Assembly (NCBI GenBank): GCA_946803715.1
Contig: CAMPET010000032.1
Coordinates: forward strand, 329,654 to 393,653
Length of the DNA stretch: 64,000 nucleotides
Reading direction: 5' to 3'
From: Beroe ovata
Taxonomy: Eukaryota > Ctenophora > Nuda > Beroida > Beroidae
Shown here: piece after piece, positions 12,480 through 24,200 of the stretch
Position numbering within the stretch: the first letter of the stretch is position 1
Layout of the letters: the number at the start of each line of letters is the position of its first letter
Translations under genes and position numbers: made by a program
The notes under the pieces: model-generated
Seen by the model: the letters and a program-made list of their open reading frames with translations, nothing else
The model's database searches: none
What the model was told of the DNA's origin: nothing

Positions 12480-13954
12480 TTGGAGAGCTCCCCTCTGATA
12501 CTTCTAGTTCAAACCATACTGTTGAAAATTAACCATTCTGATGAATAATAATCCAAGCAAATGATAAACACCTTTTCACAAGAAGAATTCAACTAGTGAA
12601 AATCTGAAGATTTGGATTATCAATTATATTTACAGTTGAAAATTATGAAAACTAATCAAATTTCAGTTGAATGATAATTGAATAACACATAGACTCATCC
12701 TTAAATTATTTCTATTGAATTCCCTATGTAGAGCTGTATCTTATAGCTATCATATCACACTTTTACATTACCCTAGGCTCATGCCTATTGTTCTGTACCA
12801 GAATCATTGGAGTCCTATGGTTTATCTTGCAAGGAAATTTCCGTGTATTTATTTTCCAAGCTTATGTTTACATTAAACAACAATTTCATAAATAAATAAC
12901 TACAATTGATTGCATTCATATTACATTCCATGATCATGCATTTGACATTTGTTTTTTATTTCAAAGATTGTTCTAAATCTATAGCAGTACAGCATACATA
13001 ACATTTGTTTGTAAAATGTAAAACGTTTTTTCCCGTCACACCTTGTCAGATTCTATTCGACTTCTGTTTGACTGTCTCTCTCGCGCGCGAAAGCTTAGAG
13101 GTCACATGCCGAGTAAATTTAAATCCGCAATAAGTCACGCCAAGAAATTGAAATTTTGTTAGTGTTTGTGAGCGCAACCGTGGTAAGTATAAACAATAAA
13201 ACTAGATTAAAAAGTGTCTTCCACGTTCAGCGCCGCGCAATTTTGTTTCCGGCTGCGAGGCGCCATATGATACCATTAAATATATTTTGCCAGATGTGCT
13301 ATCCATTCACTGTTTCTCGCGCGCGAGCTTGTCGATCGATGATAGACCCTGTCGAGAATTTCGTTTTGCGCGCGCGCGGCGCAAACTGACGCAAGCCGCT
13401 TCGCGGCTTGCATCAGCGGTCTAGCATCGCCAGACAAGCGCGAGCGCCTTCATCGAAGGCCGAAATATTTCGGCAATGTCACCCATCATTATTTATATTT
13501 TTCAAAGATTAAGATTTGATTTTGACCTTAAGAGTTTAGTGTAGGTATAGAGTGCAGAGTGATTGTGTAAGTAATTGTTATATATATTGAATGTGAATGA
13601 AGGTAATTCAATATGACCCATACAGGAGACTCTCATATGAACCATTAATTATAGCATTATAGCAATGCTATAATTTATGGTTCATATGAGAGTCTCCTGT
13701 ATGGTTCATATTGAATTACCTTTATTCACATTATCACTGAATCTTGTTATGACCTGTGTTGTGTCCAATTTCTCCCTGATCATGATATACCTGTTATGAG
13801 TCTGTAACATTCTAAAACTGAATGTGGGTTGGGTATTGACCTTGTGTGACAACATACTGATGAGCTGCATTGAAAGCTTTCTAACATGCTATTTATCCAG
13901 GTTATCAAATTTGCTTTTGCTTTGGTAATAACAGTATCTCTGCACTGATAGAAT
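12480..13954. other. Divergent intergenic region between myosin XVIII and the UBZ4 gene
   Basis: No convincing coding sequence. The left part is AT-rich. Near 13070-13450 lies a CG-rich patch with several CGCGCG runs and a small perfect hairpin at 13391-13411. A large foldback lies at 13590-13732. The two genes point away from each other, so both promoters are probably here; I could not place a TATA box or start site with confidence. Confidence 0.6.
13590..13732. repeat. Near-perfect 69-bp inverted repeat (hairpin) with 5-bp loop
   Basis: The left arm (13590-13658) and the reverse complement of the right arm (13664-13732) differ at about three of 69 positions. The arms contain ATGAACCATA and AGGAGACTCTCATATG. 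Such foldbacks are typical of small MITE-like elements or long hairpin transcripts. No protein is encoded. Confidence 0.9.
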
Positions 13955-15153
13955 ATGGAAAAAGTGGAATGTCCTATCTGTTATGAAATGATAGACAAAG
14001 TTATTATTGAGCAACATGCAGATTCTTGTGTGGAGTCCATGAATGCTAAGCATCCCATTAAATCATCATCAACTTCAAAGTCTACAAGGTGATTTGCTAT
14101 TATTCATATTTATTTTACTAATAAAGTTTAAGTGTCAAATGAAAACCAATGTTACTTCTGAATCTTTCCAGAATCAGCTTTGACTCTGATATATTTGATA
14201 ATGAAGTTGGACATGATCATGACTCCTCCAAACGAAAATCATGGAACCTGGAAAATTCTTTTGAAAAGTCTGAAGCAAACCCTTCTAAACGTAAACGTTT
14301 ATCACAAATTGGGACCAATTCTGGGCAATGCATCTCCAATGAGTCTCTCCATTTAGCTCCATATCCTGAAGCAAAGAACAAAAATATCCGAGGGTGCTTG
14401 AAAGATCAAGGGAATAATCCTGGCCCAACAGTTCAGACTCTTCTAATGAAAAAACAGCAGGATCCAAAGATGTGCTCAAATGCTCATAGTGAAAATGTTC
14501 CTGTGACTGGAAGTTCTCGTGGATTTAAACTGCATCCATTCTTAGCCAAGGTAACTCAGAATAATTATCAGTTGTTCATCAGATAGATCATCAAAGAAAT
14601 TAATGATAGAATTGAAAATGGATATTTCCACAATACTTTTTACCAAAAATGGTTCCTTCCTGCGAGTTTCCTGCCAAGACATGGTATTGTATTTTGATTT
14701 TGATTAATTTCCTCCTCTTTGCCAGAAAGAATCTCCTGTTATCAGTGTAAATGATGATCCTGGATGCAGTGCCTTGATACCAGATGGAGAAGGTGGCTTT
14801 ACTGTAAATACAATGAATTTTGATGAAGATAGTGGATCTGATAGTGAACTGTTGCCAATGCGATCCAGCCTCTCAAATGGATTCATTGATTTCAAAAATC
14901 AGTTCAAGGTTTGTATTTAGGACTAATGTTTTGTCATGACAGAATAGAGGCTTCTAAAAATAACAAGAATATCAATCGGTATCATTAAAATCAATCATGT
15001 ATCAAAACCCAGGAAAACTCAAGTTCAAGTAAATCACAGACAAGTAAACCAAAGAAGAGTCCGAAAAAGAAGAAGAAATGGAAGCCTTTTGGAGTTTGGA
15101 GAGGGAAAGGAAGGAGGGGCAGAGGGGGGAATCGATCTCGTCGAGGAGGATGA
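13955..15153 (+). CDS. UBZ4-type zinc-finger protein with basic RG-rich tail
   Basis: Four exons (13955-14088, 14172-14550, 14726-14908, 15013-15153) join in frame to a protein of about 275 residues. The N-terminus has CPIC, then eleven residues, then HADSC: C-x2-C-x11-H-x3-C, the spacing of UBZ4 ubiquitin-binding fingers seen in RAD18, WRNIP1, SPRTN and SLX4. The middle is polar, with a KRKR patch near residue 70. The C-terminus is strongly basic (KSPKKKKKWKPFGVW) and ends in RG/RGG repeats, suggesting nuclear location and nucleic-acid binding. No catalytic domain is visible. A role in ubiquitin-dependent DNA-damage signalling is an inference from the finger alone. I do not recognise a specific orthologue. 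Confidence 0.7.
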
Positions 15154-15509
15154 TAAATTCTAAGTTTAATAAGAATTCCATTTCTGTGTCATGTTAGATT
15201 GTCGGGATTGTCATGTTGCAATCTCTATCTCATATGTGAATTTTGAAACAACAGCAGATAAAAGACCGGGAGCATGTCCATATCTGTATTGTAAGCACTA
15301 ACCAGCCATAAAAAGGCTTATTATTTCAAACCTATTTCAAACTAATGCATAAATGTTTGATTTTGATTGAAATAGAAGTATTTTGGAATATGAAATCAGA
15401 CACTGCCTCTGAGAGAGAGAGTGATGGTACAGTTACAATTTGACATAGAATTTTTGAAGTTCCTTTCCATTCTTCAACCTACTCAATTCTTCATTAACAG
15501 GGCCACAAT

Positions 15510-16523
15510 ATGTCGTCTATATTGCAACAAATTATGGACTCTGAGCAAACGTTCAAAGAAAAAGAAGCTTGCATAAGTAAGAAGAGAGAGGAACTTTCCC
15601 AATTGTGCAAGAAGAATGAAAAATTATGTGTTGATATTGAGCAGTACAAGATCAATAATATTGAAATGAAATTAAACATTGATTACAAAAACTATGAGAT
15701 CAAGTTCCTATTGGATCGTTCATCTTCCTATTGTGAGCAGTTGAAAAGCTTGAGATCAGAAGTTGAAAAGATCAAATCAGACCAATCAACTGTGAAATCA
15801 AAATTCATGATGTTGCGTGATGAACTCACTACCTTTCTCAGCAAAAACGCTCATGAATTGAATGACCATACTGCTGCACTAAAGTCATCCAATGCTGACT
15901 TATATGATGTATTCTGTGAAAGGAAATTACAATTACACTTGATCAGCGAATCTATTTGCTCCGAGAAGCAGATTTTAGACGAAAAGAAAGAACAACACTG
16001 TAAACTATCAGATATTCTAGCTTCAAAGACTGATTTGAACAAAGAAAGGAAAAGTAATATCATAAAAATGAAGAATGAAATACACGAAGAAATATTTTCA
16101 GCTGAACAGAAACAAGCATTAATTTCATTGGAGCAACAAATATTTGCCCTCGAATCAGAACTGTCGTCTATAAAGTTTGAGATAAGCAGCAAAAAGTCTT
16201 TCATTCAAAAATGTCGAGAGTCTCAGTACCACAACAATAAGCATAGTTACCCCAATACTAATCCATCAATCTATCATCAGTCACGAGATGATATCACTAA
16301 ACACACATCATCCACCTACTTCACACCACAGCATCATGCAACAGAGCGGAGTGTCATTCCACAGCCACATTTTGAGTTTTCCGTGGATGATAATGCACCT
16401 GGGTATCATAACAGTGCTGTACCAAATAAAGATGACGACTGGTTTGAAGATGACCTTGATCTATCCAGCACGCAAGTCATAAAAGCCTGTCAAGAAGCTG
16501 AAAATCATATGAAGATGAAGTAG
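15510..16523 (+). CDS. Intronless coiled-coil protein, function unknown
   Basis: Uninterrupted 337-codon frame starting MSSILQQIMDSEQ after an AT-rich leader. Residues about 5-235 have the Lys/Glu/Leu-rich heptad character of a long coiled coil, rich in Cys and Ser. The last 100 residues are His/Ser/Pro-rich and end in an acidic DDDWFEDDLDL motif plus a short helix. There is no signal peptide or membrane segment. The size and short N-terminal QQIM-like start loosely recall CCDC172-type proteins, but I cannot assign a family. It lies about 360 bp after the UBZ4 gene on the same strand with its own apparent leader, so it is probably a separate gene. Confidence 0.75.
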   Translation: MSSILQQIMDSEQTFKEKEACISKKREELSQLCKKNEKLCVDIEQYKINNIEMKLNIDYKNYEIKFLLDRSSSYCEQLKSLRSEVEKIKSDQSTVKSKFMMLRDELTTFLSKNAHELNDHTAALKSSNADLYDVFCERKLQLHLISESICSEKQILDEKKEQHCKLSDILASKTDLNKERKSNIIKMKNEIHEEIFSAEQKQALISLEQQIFALESELSSIKFEISSKKSFIQKCRESQYHNNKHSYPNTNPSIYHQSRDDITKHTSSTYFTPQHHATERSVIPQPHFEFSVDDNAPGYHNSAVPNKDDDWFEDDLDLSSTQVIKACQEAENHMKMK

Positions 16524-16524
16524 T

Positions 16525-16975
16525 TATTGGACTATCAGCTTGTTGAGGACTATCAGCTTGTTGTATTCTAACTAGTAATACATAACTTGTTTGAATGAAT
16601 GTTTCAATCGTACTGAGTACTTTTTCATTTTTTGTTTATTTCAAGTTTTCTATTAATTTGATATCAAGTTAAATAATGTATTAATTTTTGCTATGGGATT
16701 TCTTTCAGTATTTTGATAATTTGTTGTAATTCACGCCAGAAGTAATAATTGTTCCTGTCAACTTTTGTACGACTTCGTCTGACATTTCCGCTATCTGTTG
16801 GGAAACCATTTAGGTATTACACTTTTTCCTGTCAGTTACTCGTTAATCTATTTGGCTCTGTTCCACGGTTATACTATCAGATTTTCATACTGCTTGACGG
16901 TTTTCGGTTAGGGCTTGCGAATGCAAGCGATAATACGTTCTACCTCTCCTTGTAACCGATTTATTGATCACAGAA
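16525..16975 (+). other. Intergenic: 3' UTR of the coiled-coil gene and 5' region of the SAY/PHD gene
   Basis: AT-rich stretch with no splice-supported exon. A short open frame near 16749-16955 has no recognisable content and is treated as leader sequence of the following gene. Confidence 0.5.
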
Positions 16976-18974
16976 ATGAGCACCTTGTTTCAAGACGAGA
17001 TTCTCAAGAGGAGCCAGTACAATGAATCACGCTCATCTACTCCCTTCACATATGACAGGTAGGTGCCCACTATGATGGGGGAAGATCACGTGCCTTCAAT
17101 TAGACAATAATTAATTATCCTGGCAGGTTGTTGTGATGTCATTTGTCATTGACTGACACACACTCTCCCTCCCCCTCAGTGATTGTTCTGGAAGTGGCGT
17201 GGAACTTGTCAAGTCTGATCCCCCCGACCACCGTCCTCTCTTCCTCCAGCTCACCTCCCTCACAGCTGAGTCTCTGATCGAGTGGCAGTGGCCTCCGGTT
17301 AACGGAGAGTGGTTCCTCCTACAGGAACAAATCAAGGACTTTCTCCACACTCGGAATTTCCATCGTCGTTACCCTGACATTCATAGACACTCTCTCAGCC
17401 CTGAGGAGAGGAATCACCTGATAGATGTGGGCCTCCTGAGGGAGCCAGCATTTCATTTCATTGCAGTTCAGACTGTCGAAGTGCTGGATATTCTCAAGGA
17501 GGATTTTCCCACAAAGTACAGCCAGTTGTTGTCTGCTTTGCAGAAGAAGGATGTGATGAGACATGCTCAGTTGGTTGCACTGGATGCAGATGAAGCTGAT
17601 GAAGAGACATCATCAGAGAAAGTGTCCACAGAACTGAGAGATGTCTTGGTCGAGGATGCACTTTCATTCAACAAACGCCTCTGTAGAGATAGGGCTCGCA
17701 AATACACTGCTGCTGATCAAAGTGTTCACTTACCCCGTAACACACAGTATATCGCCCCTAAATCCGCCACAAAAAGAGGACAATACCCGGTTGCATTGCT
17801 TCCTGGACAGTATACTGACAGTGTCCCACAGTACACATCAGAGCAACTCTTCACGCTCCCTCTCAACACTGCACTCATGCACAATGAGGCAGAGCAGAAA
17901 GAACAGTCACCGCCCCAACCAATGGTGGTCAGATGTGGTATTTGCACCAAGCCCCTGGCTGGGAAGGAACCCACTATCAAATGCAACGCGTGCCAATACC
18001 AGTACCATTCTCTATGCATGTCTATCAGTGATACCATGTTGAGTGTTGTGAGCAACTATGCCTGGGAGTGCCCCGCTTGTAAGAAGTGTTCAGTGTGCGA
18101 TGCAGCGGACGGAGACGAACACGTCATGTTCTGTGACGTATGTGACCGGGGATACCACACTTTCTGTGTTTCTCTGCCCGCCATACCCCGGGGTAGGTGG
18201 GAGTGCTCGTTGTGTGTGCAGTGTAAGTGTTGTGGGGCTACCAGTCCTGGAGAGAGAGGGTGGAGATTCCAGCATAACAAGAACATGAGGTTCATACAGA
18301 CAATGTGCCATCCCTGTACCGTGTAAGTATGTGTATGTATGGGGATTGGGGAAGTATGTGTGGGAAAGTGTGGGAAGTATGTGCAAACAGAGGGTCCGGA
18401 TTGACAGGAACATGTGTCAAGATCACCATCATCACTTCCCATCAGATTTTCCAGTTTATTCATTGACAACATATCACCCTATCCCAATGATCGCAGATAC
18501 TTTGACAAGGGGTGGTTCTGTCCGGTTTGTTTGAAAGTGTTTGATTACGATGCAGAGGATAACCCGATGGTATGCTGCGACTTTTGTGACCGATGGATTC
18601 ACACTGGTTGGTTTCTATAAATCGTATTTCATGTTGACACCCGTATACCTTGACACCATTATAATTCCTCTTGACACCACTTTGTCATAATTTGTCTTGA
18701 CAACACTTTTAGTTGACAGAACGGCAGCTGACTCATGGCACCTATTTGACACTATTCAGTTTACACCCCTTACTTCTTGCACTTCTATCTCTGGTCATTG
18801 ATTTCAGTGTGTGATAATATCGATGACGAGCACTACGCTATGCTGGGAGCTGATGGGAGCAAATACAAGTGTGTGATGTGTAGGGGTGAAAAGGAGGAAA
18901 TATACGATATACACCACAAGAAATACAAGGAAGTTAAGAGTGAAAATAAAGCGAACGTGTCACGGGAAAAGTGA
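16976..18974 (+). CDS. PHF10: SAY-domain chromatin protein (PHF10/SAYP-like) with a KMT2-like triple PHD array
   Basis: Four exons: 16976-17058, 17180-18322, 18497-18606, 18808-18974. The N-terminal 250 residues match the PHF10/SAYP core: WPPVNGEWFLLQEQI, YPDIHRHSLSPEE, then YPVALLPGQYTD and LFTLPLNTAL. Known: PHF10 (BAF45a) is a subunit of the PBAF SWI/SNF remodeller. Two adjoining PHD fingers follow (CGICTKPLAG..., then CSVCDAADGDEHVMFCDVCDRGYHTFC). Next comes a linker with CVQCKCCGATSPGERGW and CHPC. The last two exons add a third PHD, GWFCPVCLKVFD...CCDFCDRWIHT...KCVMC. The linker and third finger resemble PHD2-PHD3 of MLL/KMT2A (CKSCG, CDRWVHS) rather than vertebrate PHF10, which stops after two fingers. 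The product is nuclear, about 500 residues. Confidence 0.88.
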
Positions 18975-19220
18975 TGAACGAGCTTCGATCGACTTTAATT
19001 CTAATCTGTACTGACTCTTATGTTAGATATTGGTCAGAAACGTGTATTTCAGTCTTATATATCCACTATACTCTCTAGACTCACATTAATTCCAATATCA
19101 ATTCCATGATATATGCTACCCATAATCTACTTGAAGAGCATTGCTCTAGAACACTCAACTCTTACCTATCTAACAAAATCTCTTATCTAACTATAAACAT
19201 CTTATCTGTTACGTAGCGAG

Positions 19221-20448
19221 ATGGATCCTCTACAGCAAGACTATGTGAAGTGTAATGAGAATTTGCAGGATAAACTGAAGAAGCTAGCAGAATGTAGCAG
19301 CAAAAAGCTACAGGTACCTGACTACTACTATAGTAATGAGTTGGTATTTAGTAGTTACAGGCTCGTTAGTTTATCATAGTGATATAAAGATATAACTAGC
19401 TATTTCCAGGTAGTCGCAGATTTCGACTACACTCTCACCTCTTTCCACCCCACCGGCACCTGTTTCAGTGCTATCAGAACATACCCAGGCTTCAGCACGG
19501 AGGTATATAGTGTCACACTTTACACTTATGTTAAGCTAGTGTCACACCAGTGCGAGCTAGTGTCACACCAGTGCGAGCTAGTGTCACACCAGTGCGAGCT
19601 AGTGTTGCACAGTGCGACCTGGTGTTGCACAGTGCGACCTAGTGTTGCACAGTGCGACCTAGTGTTGCACAGTGCGAACTAGTATTGGACAGTGCGAGCT
19701 AATGCCGCACTATAATGTTGTCAAGATTCTATCCGGTTTTCACTGTTTGATATTGCTGTATAATGTTAGCTGTGTGATCACCCACTCTTGTATACAGTTC
19801 CTGGAGAAGACTGAAGCGATTAAGAACAAGCACCTCCCCATACACGTCGACCACACTCTACCGGAGCAGCTACGACGAGAGAGCGACCACCAGTGGTTCA
19901 CCAAGGTCATCCAGTGCTTTGCCGGGGAGCACTTTCACCGCTCGCTGCTCGGGGAGATGCTGGAGGCGTCCAACTGTCGACTCAGACAAGGTGTGTCAGA
20001 ATTCCTGGATCTCTGCCAACAACACGGCATCCCTGTTCTCATTGTATCGGGTGGGATCAGTGACGTCATAGAGGTTCTCCTAACCCGTGAGGGGTGTTAC
20101 TATGACAACATAACGATTATCGCAAACAAGCTGAGCTATGACAACGATGGAATCATGATCGGAGCTGAGGAACCGTATCTCACCGCATCCACAAAGTTGG
20201 ATGTTGTGAGAGGTCACGAGTATTTCAGTAGGGTGAAGCGTGACAACCTCCTGTTGCTAGGCGACATGTTGTCAGATCTGAGGGTTGGCGAGTGTGTGAC
20301 GTGTGAATGTTGTGTCAGTGTGGGGTTCTGTCACAGTCCTGAGCGAGATCTCAGCTCTTATTGTAGCAACTTCGATTGTGTGTTGCTAGGCAACCCGGGA
20401 TTTGATGTTGTAAACAACATTCTCAAACGTATTATTCTAGGTCAGTGA
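19221..20448 (+). CDS. NT5C3: Cytosolic 5'-nucleotidase III (pyrimidine 5'-nucleotidase, UMPH-1 family)
   Basis: Three exons (19221-19313, 19410-19502, 19798-20448). Exon 2 opens with VVADFDYTLTSF, the HAD motif I with nucleophile Asp and acid/base Asp (DFDxTxT). VLIVSGGISDVIEVLL carries motif II Ser, and LLLLGDMLSDLRV matches the motif III/IV region of the family (usually GDSxGD; here GDMLSD). Known: these enzymes dephosphorylate pyrimidine nucleoside monophosphates and, in some members, m7GMP. The length, about 280 residues, is close to the family norm without a membrane leader. The second intron holds a 21-bp minisatellite. Confidence 0.93.
19525..19705. repeat. 21-bp minisatellite in NT5C3 intron 2
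   Basis: Eight or nine copies of a unit like CTAGTGTCACACCAGTGCGAG. The first copies carry TCACACCAG; later copies carry the shorter TTGCACAG, so two subtypes are arranged in blocks. Confidence 0.85.
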
Positions 20449-20935
20449 ATTGAATTAGCTGTTGAAAGTTCTCAATCAAAGTTTAGCACCAAATACTGCA
20501 TGTTTATTGATTAATGATGATGTTTTCATTAGGTTTATTTTGTTTAGCTTAAACTTCATTTATAACATTTAGGGGGAATTTTTTATATGTATGCCCATAT
20601 TGTAAATTGTGTATTTTATTTCATCTTATTAAAACCGGGAATATCTTATCTTGCCGATAATATTTGGTAATATTTCTATTCTAATCAGAGTTTTGGTTTT
20701 CTCTGTGAGTTTCATTGAGAGAATTGGTAGCAAGGGTGCCGTGAATGAATTGAAATCACAAAGTTTGTCTTATTCATGAATTAGTGTGTTCTGACGAATC
20801 ATAGTTTGCTGGAGCATGATACTGCTATATACCACCCCTTTGTAGGATTATGGACACTAAAATCATTCAGAATCAGTAATTTTGCGAATTCTTGAGATGT
20901 GAACTTTTCATTCTCACTCGGCAACTGTGAACAGG

Positions 20936-21189
20936 ATGGCACGTCAGAAGGGCAAGCGGTGGAAGAGAGGGGATTCATGTGTGAGCAATCCCACGAGCAA
21001 GAAACATCGGGCTGACGCTGCGAATGTGGTGAGATCCAAGCGACAGAAAGTGGAGAACAATCCCAAACAGGGACTGGGCGTGGCCCTCAAAAACCTGGAG
21101 TCAAGTAGTGGACTGAGTGGAGATGGGGATGATGTTACCCACATAACAGGTAACTGCGTCTCTCACAAATACACAGGGACAAACAGACG

Positions 21190-21228
<39 letters not shown>

Positions 21229-24200
21229 TATTGCAGCGTTATCTAACTGGACTGTGGCAAGTGAAGCTGCGGGGTCACTACCATCGTTTGACAGTGTTCG
21301 GAAACTGTGGAACTCACCCCTGGAATCGCACAAGGAAGTGTGTGCTGTCCTGACAGCTGTCACTGAAGTCATCAAGAGTGAGGTGAGACTGAGTCGTCAT
21401 CGACTCCATTATACTCCTTTATGATTTGCTTCTCGCCAAGGATTGTATGAGTATCATACAAATCCCGGACTTTTGAACAGTCGTATTCCTCCATAACCTC
21501 CCTGTCTCATGCACCAATATCGCACTCTTGAACAGTCCTATTCCTCCATAACCTCCCTGTCTCATGCACCAATATGAGGGTGAGTGGCTTAGTGGATGGG
21601 CTCATGACTTTCGGTCGAGAGATCGCAAGTTCGAGTCCCTGCCACCGCACCACTCAGCTAAGGGTGAGAGATTTAACTCAAGCCTATGCAGCCCTACGGT
21701 TCACTCAGCCGAGCGTACAGGAAACTGTGCGGGAGGGTTAAATGAGGAGCTGCCCATTGCAGCGAAGTCTCGGGCGAATAAAGTATGGATTACACTTCCT
21801 TAACCGTCACTGGCTTGATTACTTGAATCCTTCAATTCCTGTCATTGGCTGTACAGCTGTTGGAATAGAAGTAAAACTATCATAAATAAAAAAAAAATCG
21901 CACTCTTGAACAGCCCTATTCCTCCATAACCTCCCTGCCTCATGCACCAATATCGCAGGGAGAAGAAGAAAGCCCCACCGCCTACTTTGCTGCTCTGCTC
22001 ACTGCACTCGAATCGGCTACGATAGTTGAACGACAGACAGCCATAGCTTATCTGCTCGGTTTAGTGATTCCGAACGTGTCGCAAAGTTTGTTACGACTCA
22101 AGTTTGCTCCTTCATCAAAGCTGCTCTTCTCGGTTTTAGAGTCCCAGTCAAATAAAGGTAACGTCGCTCCTGGTTCCACTGACGCTAAACCCTTGTTTTA
22201 AAATGTGTCTGTGTTACTGATAAGTGCCACTCCTCTTCGCGAAAGGGGACTGACGCTCATTTTTACACATATCGGTGACAGCAACACATCTTTTCAGACA
22301 TGTCAGTGGCGCTTACACGGTCCCTGTTCACGTGTATATCTCATCTGTTTCTCGAACAAGACNACACACACACACACACAGTACACACACATTATTGCAG
22401 CGTTATCTAACTGGACTGTGGCAAGTGAAGCGGCTGGGTCACTACCATCGTTTGACAGTGTTCGGAAACTGTGGAACTCGCCCCTAGAATCGCACAAGGA
22501 AGTGTGTGCTGTCCTTACAGCTGTCACTGAAGTCATCAAGAGTGAGGTGAGACTGAGTCGTCATCGACTCCATTATACTTCTTGTGTAAACTTTGTGATT
22601 TGCTTCTCGTCAAGGACTGTATGAGTATCATACAAATTCCTGACTATTGAACAGCCCTATTCCTCCATAACCTCCCTGTCTCATGCACCAATATCGCAGG
22701 GAGAAGAAGAAAGCCCCACCGCCTACTTTGCTGCCCTACTCACCGCGCTCGAATCAGCTACGATAGTAGAACGACAGACAGCCATAACTTATCTGCTCGG
22801 TTTAGTGATACCGAACGTGTCGCAGAGTTTGTTACGACTCAAGTTTGCTCCTTCATCAAAGCTCCTCTTCTCGGTTTTAGAGTCCCAGTCCAATAAAGGT
22901 AACGTCGCTGCTGGTTCCACTTGTTTTAAAATGTGTCAGTGTAACTGATAAGTGCCATTCCTCTTCGTGAAAGGGGACTGACGCTCATTTTTGACACATA
23001 TCGGTGACAGCAACACATCTTTTCAGACATGTCAGTGGCGCTTACACGGTCCCTTTTCACGTGTATATCTCATCTGTTTCTCGAACAAGACCCCGCCATA
23101 TGGGGTGAAATGTCAGTGTTGCGAATGTTGGAGTTCCTGGTAGGATTTGTGTTCCACTCCAAACCAAAAATCCGGCACGCCGCGCAGCGTGCTCTGACAC
23201 AGCTATCGCGCCGTGTCGCGGCAGTGTGCAGTGTTGTGCTGCGCTACTGTACCCAACAACTCGATCGATACACAGGTATAGATACTGTAATATGTGTGTA
23301 TGTGAGATGTTGTTTTTTATTTATTGTTGTTTTTTATTTATTGACGCATGTCCCAGGTTCGAAAGAAGAGCAAGTGACACTGCACACCATCTCCTTCATC
23401 CGATACATATTACCTCACTGTACTGAGCAAGAGCTGAGAGAGGGAATCGAGTCATTGCTCAGAGTTATTACACTCCGTCACACTAAAGTCACATCGGCTG
23501 CACTCCAAGCTCTCACCAGTTTCTTCAAACAGCAGAGTTGCCTGAGTGGGCAGATGCAGGGCCAAATAATCATGGTAATGAGACTCTATCCCTTCTGAAA
23601 CTCAGTCATTCTTATTGTGATTGTATATCATTACATTTTGTGGTTGTCTGTTGCAACTAAATAGTAATCATCATCTTTTTATAGAATCTGTTTACCAATA
23701 AACCTGCAACATTGGACCATCCTATTACCACGGTGTGGCTGGAGGCGTTATCAAGTGGCTACTCTAACTTAGCCACTCTCGAACCAAAACTGGGCGTGAT
23801 CATGGCTCCGACCCTGTTTAGTGTGTGTTCGGAGTGTGTGATATCAAAAAACAGTGACGTAGTACAAACAACACTCGTGGCAATGGAAATGTTCTGTGCA
23901 GAGAACATACAACCAGCACTGGGATTCTACGAGGTTTCGATCTTGTGATTTCATTATGCGTTCATTGCTAAATTATGCTTGTCGTGATCATTACTCTGTG
24001 CTTAATCCAACAGGAAGAAATAGCAGAGCAGAAGGAATTTCCACTTTCTAAAGTTGTGGAGGTTTTGAAAGATATGTTAAGACTAACTTATCAGTCTGTG
24101 TGGGATGTAGTGTTACAGGTAAGAAAATTCTTCAGTTTATATGTTAGTTTGTCACACTAGTCACCCACTGGACAGAACTTTTCGAAGCCAAAATTCTTCG

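Larger units (their letters stand above)
21186..23095 (+). repeat. Tandem partial duplication of RRP12 exons 2-4 with an N at the junction
   Basis: Copy A (21186-22362) and copy B (22364-23095) each begin in a CA repeat and carry the same exon 2 and exon 3, almost identical in coding sequence. Copy A ends abruptly inside exon 4 at ACAAGAC followed by a single N at 22363, then the CA repeat of copy B. The copies differ by scattered substitutions, by a SINE and by extra copies of a 60-bp intron repeat in copy A. This is what two haplotypes joined head to tail by an assembler would look like. Confidence 0.85.

Noticed and set aside
13391-13411. Rho-independent terminator (GC hairpin)
   Set aside because: No T tract and no bacterial context; a chance foldback in a CG-rich patch.
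21576-21660. A functional tRNA gene
   Set aside because: A and B boxes are present, but the flanks do not form an acceptor stem and the unit continues into a 250-bp body with an A-rich tail, so it is a SINE.
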